Positions 62,530 to 64,000 of a DNA stretch of 64,000 bases are shown here, piece by piece. Source of the stretch: Lacrimispora xylanisolvens (GTDB lineage Bacteria; Bacillota; Clostridia; Lachnospirales; Lachnospiraceae); NCBI RefSeq assembly GCF_002934545.1, contig NZ_PTJA01000002.1, positions 434,001 through 498,000 of the forward strand, written 5' to 3'. Every line of letters begins with the position of its first letter. Positions within the stretch are counted from its first letter, which is position 1. A program made the position numbers and the translations under genes. The notes below the pieces were generated by a model. The model made no database searches, had not been told where the DNA came from, and was given only the letters and a program-made list of their open reading frames with translations.

Positions 62530-64000
62530 GTGAACGAAAATAATGCCATTGAACTTAAAAATATCACAAAACGGTTTGGCCAGGTAGTTGCCAATGACAA
62601 AGTCTGCCTGTCATTAAAAAAAGGAGAGATTCTCTCAATTCTGGGTGAGAACGGAAGCGGAAAGACCACTCTCATGAATATGATTTCGGGTATTTACTAT
62701 CCGGATGAGGGACAGATATTGATTCATGGGAAAGAGGTCACCATACGGTCGCCGAAAGACTCCTTTGATCTGGGAATTGGTATGATTCATCAGCATTTCA
62801 AACTGGTGGATGTGCTTACTGCAGCAGATAACATCATTCTGGGACTGCCTGGAAAAGAGATTCTGGACCGGAAAGCAGTGAATGACAAGATCAATGAACT
62901 GACCGGAAAATATGGATTTGATCTGGATCCAGACCAGAAAATCTACCGAATGTCCGTATCCCAGAAGCAGACAGTTGAAATCGTAAAGATGCTTTACCGC
63001 GGAGTTGATATTTTAATTCTTGATGAGCCGACCGCCGTTTTAACCCCTCAGGAAGCTGACCGTCTGTTTGCCGTTTTGCGCAATATGAAAAAAGCAGGTC
63101 ATTCCATTATTATCATTACACATAAACTCAACGAGGTTCTTTCCCTGTCAGACCGGGTGGCTGTTTTAAGAAAAGGACAATACATCGGCACAATTGAGAC
63201 GAAAGATGCAACAGAAGAATCCTTAACCGAGATGATGGTTGGAAAAAAAGTGAGCTTAAACATCGAACGTCCAGACCCTGTAAACCCCAAAGAACGTCTC
63301 AATGTAAAGGGACTGACCTGTATCAGCAGGGAAGGGGTAAAGACGTTAAACAATGCCTCCTTTACTGCTAACAGCGGTGAAATCCTTGGAATCGCAGGCG
63401 TGGCAGGAAGCGGACAGAGAGAGCTTTTAGAAGCAATTGCAGGCCTGGTTCCTTCCGCAGAAGGTTCCATTTCCTATTATCCACCGGAGGGCGGGGAAAA
63501 GGAACTGACTTCCATGTCAGCTGCAGAAATTGCCAGAATCGGAGTCCGTTTATCCTTTGTTCCTGAGGACCGGCTGGGAATGGGACTTGTAGGAGCCATG
63601 GATATGACAGATAATATGATGCTTCGAAGCTACCGGAAGGGCAGACCGTTTTTTGCTGACAGAAAAGCACCAAAGGGTCTTGCCGAGCGTCTGATTGCCG
63701 AGCTTGAGATTGCTACTCCCGGAACGTCTGTACCCGTGCGGAAGCTTTCCGGTGGTAACGTTCAGAAGGTTTTGGTAGGAAGAGAAATCTCTCTGGCTCC
63801 GGCAGTTATGCTGGTTGCTTACCCCGTACGCGGACTTGATATTCACTCCTCTTACACCATTTATCATCTTCTCAATGAGCAGAAAAAGCAGGGAACTGCG
63901 GTTGTCTGTGTAGGAGAGGATCTTGACGTATTGATGGAGCTTTGTGACAGAATTCTGGTTATGTGCGGCGGAGAAATCAGCGGCATTGTAGACGGAAGGA
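62530..64000 (+). CDS. Nucleoside/sugar-type ABC ATPase, two domains (3' partial)
   Basis: At least 490 aa, cut by the right edge. GTG start 62530 with ACGGAGG upstream. NBD1: Walker A GENGSGKTT, variant signature MSVSQKQTVEIVKM, Walker B ILILDEPTAVLTP, H-loop IITHKLNE. NBD2 (from about 255): Walker A-like GVAGSGQRELL without the usual Lys, signature LSGGNVQKVLVGREI, Walker B-like VMLVAYPVRGLD without the catalytic Glu. This is the NupO/RbsA-type tandem ATPase. The composite ATP site of NBD1 Walker motifs with the NBD2 signature looks intact, while the other looks degenerate. It powers the BMP importer. Confidence 0.92.
   Translation, partial: MNENNAIELKNITKRFGQVVANDKVCLSLKKGEILSILGENGSGKTTLMNMISGIYYPDEGQILIHGKEVTIRSPKDSFDLGIGMIHQHFKLVDVLTAADNIILGLPGKEILDRKAVNDKINELTGKYGFDLDPDQKIYRMSVSQKQTVEIVKMLYRGVDILILDEPTAVLTPQEADRLFAVLRNMKKAGHSIIIITHKLNEVLSLSDRVAVLRKGQYIGTIETKDATEESLTEMMVGKKVSLNIERPDPVNPKERLNVKGLTCISREGVKTLNNASFTANSGEILGIAGVAGSGQRELLEAIAGLVPSAEGSISYYPPEGGEKELTSMSAAEIARIGVRLSFVPEDRLGMGLVGAMDMTDNMMLRSYRKGRPFFADRKAPKGLAERLIAELEIATPGTSVPVRKLSGGNVQKVLVGREISLAPAVMLVAYPVRGLDIHSSYTIYHLLNEQKKQGTAVVCVGEDLDVLMELCDRILVMCGGEISGIVDGR

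Overview
The window reads as a chromosomal segment of a low-to-mid GC Firmicute, most likely a gut Lachnospiraceae (Clostridium cluster XIVa, Lacrimispora/Enterocloster/Hungatella-like). Evidence: the clostridial order rimP-nusA-ylxR-ylxQ-infB-rbfA-nrnA-truB-ribF; many ABC importers with lipoprotein binding proteins; YesM/YesN-type two-component regulation; a selenium-associated gene trio; strong AGGAGG ribosome binding sites; no respiratory genes. The genus is inference. No rRNA, tRNA, CRISPR array, prophage or intact insertion sequence was seen.

Layout. 1-1.9 kb: end of a selenium-linked cluster (cysteine-desulfurase-like protein, YedF, DUF3343). 1.9-6.2 kb: PucR-type regulator divergent from an enoate-reductase/BaiCD-like Fe-S flavoenzyme, then a small cupin. 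6.3-10.5 kb: leftward cation operon of a Na,K-ATPase-like P-type pump and two TrkA/RCK proteins. 10.7-14.7 kb: RpiR regulator divergent from a beta-glucoside PTS and a GH1 6-phospho-beta-glucosidase. 14.8-17 kb: MATE exporter plus MerR regulator behind a MerR-type promoter. 17.1-27 kb: GNAT, then an ArsR-type regulator, M3 oligoendopeptidase and complete Opp/Dpp peptide importer. 27-29.6 kb: a second MATE gene and a decayed partial copy of it in a gene-poor stretch. 29.6-39.8 kb: histidine kinase/AraC-type response regulator, sugar ABC importer (binding protein and two permeases) and two FAD oxidoreductases; the two permease genes are separated by four tandem 52-bp repeats. 39.9-42.2 kb: MarR-pirin pair with a probable leaderless start, then an XRE regulator. 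42.3-43.8 kb: NitT/TauT-type ABC permease and ATPase without a binding protein. 44-52.9 kb: translation/transcription operon, whose IF-2 has a long Gly-Gln-Arg-Tyr repeat tract. 52.9-54 kb: secreted SH3-NlpC/P60 hydrolase. 54-58.9 kb: branched-chain amino acid ABC importer (leftward). 59.2-60.8 kb: pyrG. 61.1-64 kb: BMP-family nucleoside-type ABC importer, cut by the right edge.

How the parts work together. Most modules pair a local regulator with a transporter and a matching enzyme: RpiR with PTS and GH1, ArsR with peptidase and Opp, YesMN with sugar ABC and oxidoreductases, MerR with MATE. All four ABC operons that begin with a binding-protein gene carry a stem-loop between that gene and the next, a likely common device for making more binding protein than membrane subunits.

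Most noteworthy: the 52-bp tandem repeat inside the sugar ABC operon; the MarR promoter whose spacer is a perfect palindrome and whose predicted transcript starts at the ATG; the P2C-like ATPase coupled to twin RCK proteins; the repeat-rich IF-2; and the twin FAD-oxidoreductase sugar operon, whose substrate is unknown.
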